A stretch of 64,000 nt of DNA, taken from Lutibacter sp. GTDB lineage: Bacteria; Bacteroidota; Bacteroidia; Flavobacteriales; Flavobacteriaceae. Position 1 is the stretch's first letter. Each line of letters opens with the position of its first letter. Location of the stretch: NCBI GenBank assembly GCA_002733665.1, contig NVWM01000028.1, positions 1 to 64,000 on the forward strand, written 5' to 3'. The notes beneath the pieces are model-generated. The model was not told the DNA's origin. It saw only the letters and a list, made by a program, of their open reading frames with translations, and did not search any database. Both the position numbers and the translations under genes were made by a program. Shown here piece by piece: positions 62,289 through 64,000 of this stretch.

Positions 62289-64000
62289 TTCTCAAACTGC
62301 AATTACATATCTCAAAGGTGTTGGGCCTTCTCGTGCAGATTTGTTAAAGAAAGAATTGAGAATTAGAACTGTTAGTGATTTATTGAATTTTTTTCCGAAT
62401 AGATATATTGATAGAACACAGTTTTTTAAAATCAATCAATTACAACAAAACACTGCAGAGATTCAGATTGTAGGTAAAGTCACATCACTTAAAACCGTGC
62501 AACAAAAGAGAGGAAGTAGGTTAGTGGCAACTTTTGTAGATGATACTGGAACAATGGAATTGATTTGGTTTAGAGGTGTGAAATGGATAAAAGATTCTAT
62601 AAAAATAAATACACCTTACGTAATTTTTGGGAAGACAAATTCTTTTAATAATTCTTTTTCAATGCCTCATCCAGAAATGGAATTGGTAAATGATTATAAA
62701 AAAAGTCTTCGTACAGTGATGCAGCCTGTTTATCCGTCTACAGAAATGCTAACGAATAAAGGTGTTTCAAACAGAGTTATTCAAAAAATGATGCAAAGTT
62801 TATTTGAAGAGCTAAATGCTAATTTTGTAGAGACACTATCCGAAGAGATTATTGTAAAACATTCTTTAATTTCAAAAAGTGATGCTCTTTTTAATATCCA
62901 CTTCCCTAAAAGTCAAGAATTATTGACAAAAGCGCAGTTTAGATTGAAATACGAAGAATTATTTTTTATTCAATTGCGATTGATAAGAAAAAAACTCATC
63001 AGAAAATCAAAAATAAAAGGGTATCCTTTTGATAAAGTTGGAGACTACTTTAATACATTTTATAAAAATCACCTTCCTTTTGAATTGACCAATGCTCAAA
63101 AACGAGTATTGAAAGAAATCAGAAAAGATGTCGCTTCAAATGCGCAAATGAATCGACTTTTACAAGGTGACGTCGGCTCTGGAAAGACAATAGTAGCATT
63201 GCTTTCCATGCTTATTTCGCTTGATAACGGATTTCAAGCAGCGATTATGGCTCCAACCGAAATATTGGCAACACAACATTATAATTCCATCAAAGAGTTG
63301 TTAAACGGCTTGGATATTAATGTAAAACTATTAACAGGATCAGTAAAAGCAAAAGATAGAAGAGTGATTCATGAAGCCTTAGAAGATGGGAGTTTGCATA
63401 TTCTGATTGGAACGCATGCTTTGATAGAAGATAAAGTTAAATTTAAGAATTTAGGATTGGCAATCATTGATGAGCAACATCGTTTTGGAGTTGAGCAACG
63501 TTCAAAATTGTGGAAAAAGAATGATTTACCTCCACATATTTTGGTGATGACAGCAACACCAATTCCAAGAACCTTGGCAATGAGTGTGTATGGTGATTTG
63601 GATATTTCTGTTATTGATGAATTGCCTCCTGGAAGAAAAGAAATTGCGACAGCACATCGTTATGATAGCAACCGATTGAGCGTATTTAAGTTTATGAAGG
63701 AAGAAATTGCCAAAGGAAGACAAGTGTATGTTGTATATCCATTAATTCAAGAATCTGAAAAGATGGATTATAAAGATTTGATGGATGGTTATGAAAGTAT
63801 TTCTCGTGAATTTCCTATGCCGAAATATCAAATTTCGATAGTTCATGGTAAGATGAAACCTGCGGATAAAGAATTTGAAATGAATAGATTTTTAAAAGGC
63901 GAAACTCAGATAATGGTTGCAACAACTGTTATTGAAGTAGGTGTAAATATTCCGAATGCAAGTGTGATGGTTATTGAAAGTGCAGAGCGCTTCGGATTGT
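62281..64000 (+). CDS. recG: ATP-dependent DNA helicase RecG (5' part, runs off the window)
   Basis: The first 573 codons of RecG, a helicase that remodels stalled forks and Holliday junctions. The ATG at 62281 opens YNSQTAITYLKGVGPSRADL, the wedge-domain HhH-like start. The OB domain follows (EIQIVGKVTSLKTVQ). Walker A is LLQGDVGSGKTIVALL near residue 300, motif II IIDEQHRFGVEQR and motif III MTATPIPRTLAMSVYG. TTVIEVGVNIPNASVMVIE belongs to the second RecA-like domain. The rest lies beyond 64000. It overlaps the hypothetical gene by eight bases. Confidence 0.95.
   Translation, partial: MYNSQTAITYLKGVGPSRADLLKKELRIRTVSDLLNFFPNRYIDRTQFFKINQLQQNTAEIQIVGKVTSLKTVQQKRGSRLVATFVDDTGTMELIWFRGVKWIKDSIKINTPYVIFGKTNSFNNSFSMPHPEMELVNDYKKSLRTVMQPVYPSTEMLTNKGVSNRVIQKMMQSLFEELNANFVETLSEEIIVKHSLISKSDALFNIHFPKSQELLTKAQFRLKYEELFFIQLRLIRKKLIRKSKIKGYPFDKVGDYFNTFYKNHLPFELTNAQKRVLKEIRKDVASNAQMNRLLQGDVGSGKTIVALLSMLISLDNGFQAAIMAPTEILATQHYNSIKELLNGLDINVKLLTGSVKAKDRRVIHEALEDGSLHILIGTHALIEDKVKFKNLGLAIIDEQHRFGVEQRSKLWKKNDLPPHILVMTATPIPRTLAMSVYGDLDISVIDELPPGRKEIATAHRYDSNRLSVFKFMKEEIAKGRQVYVVYPLIQESEKMDYKDLMDGYESISREFPMPKYQISIVHGKMKPADKEFEMNRFLKGETQIMVATTVIEVGVNIPNASVMVIESAERFGL

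Overview
The window is an AT-rich stretch of chromosome from a member of the Bacteroidota, almost certainly the family Flavobacteriaceae. The reasons are: two secreted proteins with type IX secretion C-terminal sorting domains; Bacteroidota-type promoters (TTG, about 19 bases, TAnnTTTG) in place of E. coli-type ones; almost no Shine-Dalgarno sequences; and lineage-typical genes (DUF3822 beside rsmD, miaE, DUF2752 with a CCC-motif membrane protein, a serine-palmitoyltransferase-like enzyme, group III truncated haemoglobin, REP-like GTCATT...AATGAC repeats). It is ordinary core chromosome. I saw no phage, insertion sequence, CRISPR array or rRNA operon.

Layout. 1-9.5 kb: T9SS cargo protein, glmM with a coupled outer-membrane protein, lipid A acyltransferase, rhomboid protease, tRNA-Gly, two divergent GNATs, a VanY-type peptidase and tRNA-Met. 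9.5-15.3 kb: class IV aminotransferase, YqgE, HU, and an AAA ATPase-recQ-fmt operon. 15.4-20.2 kb: an operon of three parvulin-related envelope chaperones and a MoxR ATPase. 20.2-24 kb: rsmD, DUF3822, a membrane protein and a RecD-like helicase. Just after the helicase, at 23859-23987, is a 42-codon ORF that resembles a lasso-peptide-type RiPP precursor.

24.2-30.5 kb: oligopeptidase B-like S9 peptidase, a cysteine-synthase-like PLP enzyme, a serine-palmitoyltransferase-like enzyme and two tandem polyphosphate kinases 2. 30.6-34.2 kb: a frameshifted small membrane gene, a DUF2752/CCC-motif/DUF2752 cluster, a low-molecular-weight phosphatase, a Smr-domain protein and a calcium-repeat lipoprotein. 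34.2-43.5 kb: cysteine desulfurase, a lipoprotein, a propeller histidine kinase with a LytTR regulator, a secreted HDxxH peptidase-like gene broken by one in-frame stop, truncated haemoglobin, a LuxR-type membrane regulator and a DUF1573 protein. 43.6-64 kb: rlmF, mnmE, DUF4870, DUF4268, miaE, a SulP transporter, dnaX, a long-chain acyl-CoA ligase, purL, a T9SS endonuclease, an RsmB-like methyltransferase, a MORN-repeat protein, a hypothetical gene and the 5' part of recG.

Most genes serve cell-wall precursor synthesis, envelope biogenesis, tRNA and rRNA modification, and DNA repair. Points most worth a second look: the orphan RiPP-like peptide, the stop-interrupted metallopeptidase-like gene, the DUF3822 gene with no canonical start codon, and a decayed copy of the 3' end of purL next to the intact gene.
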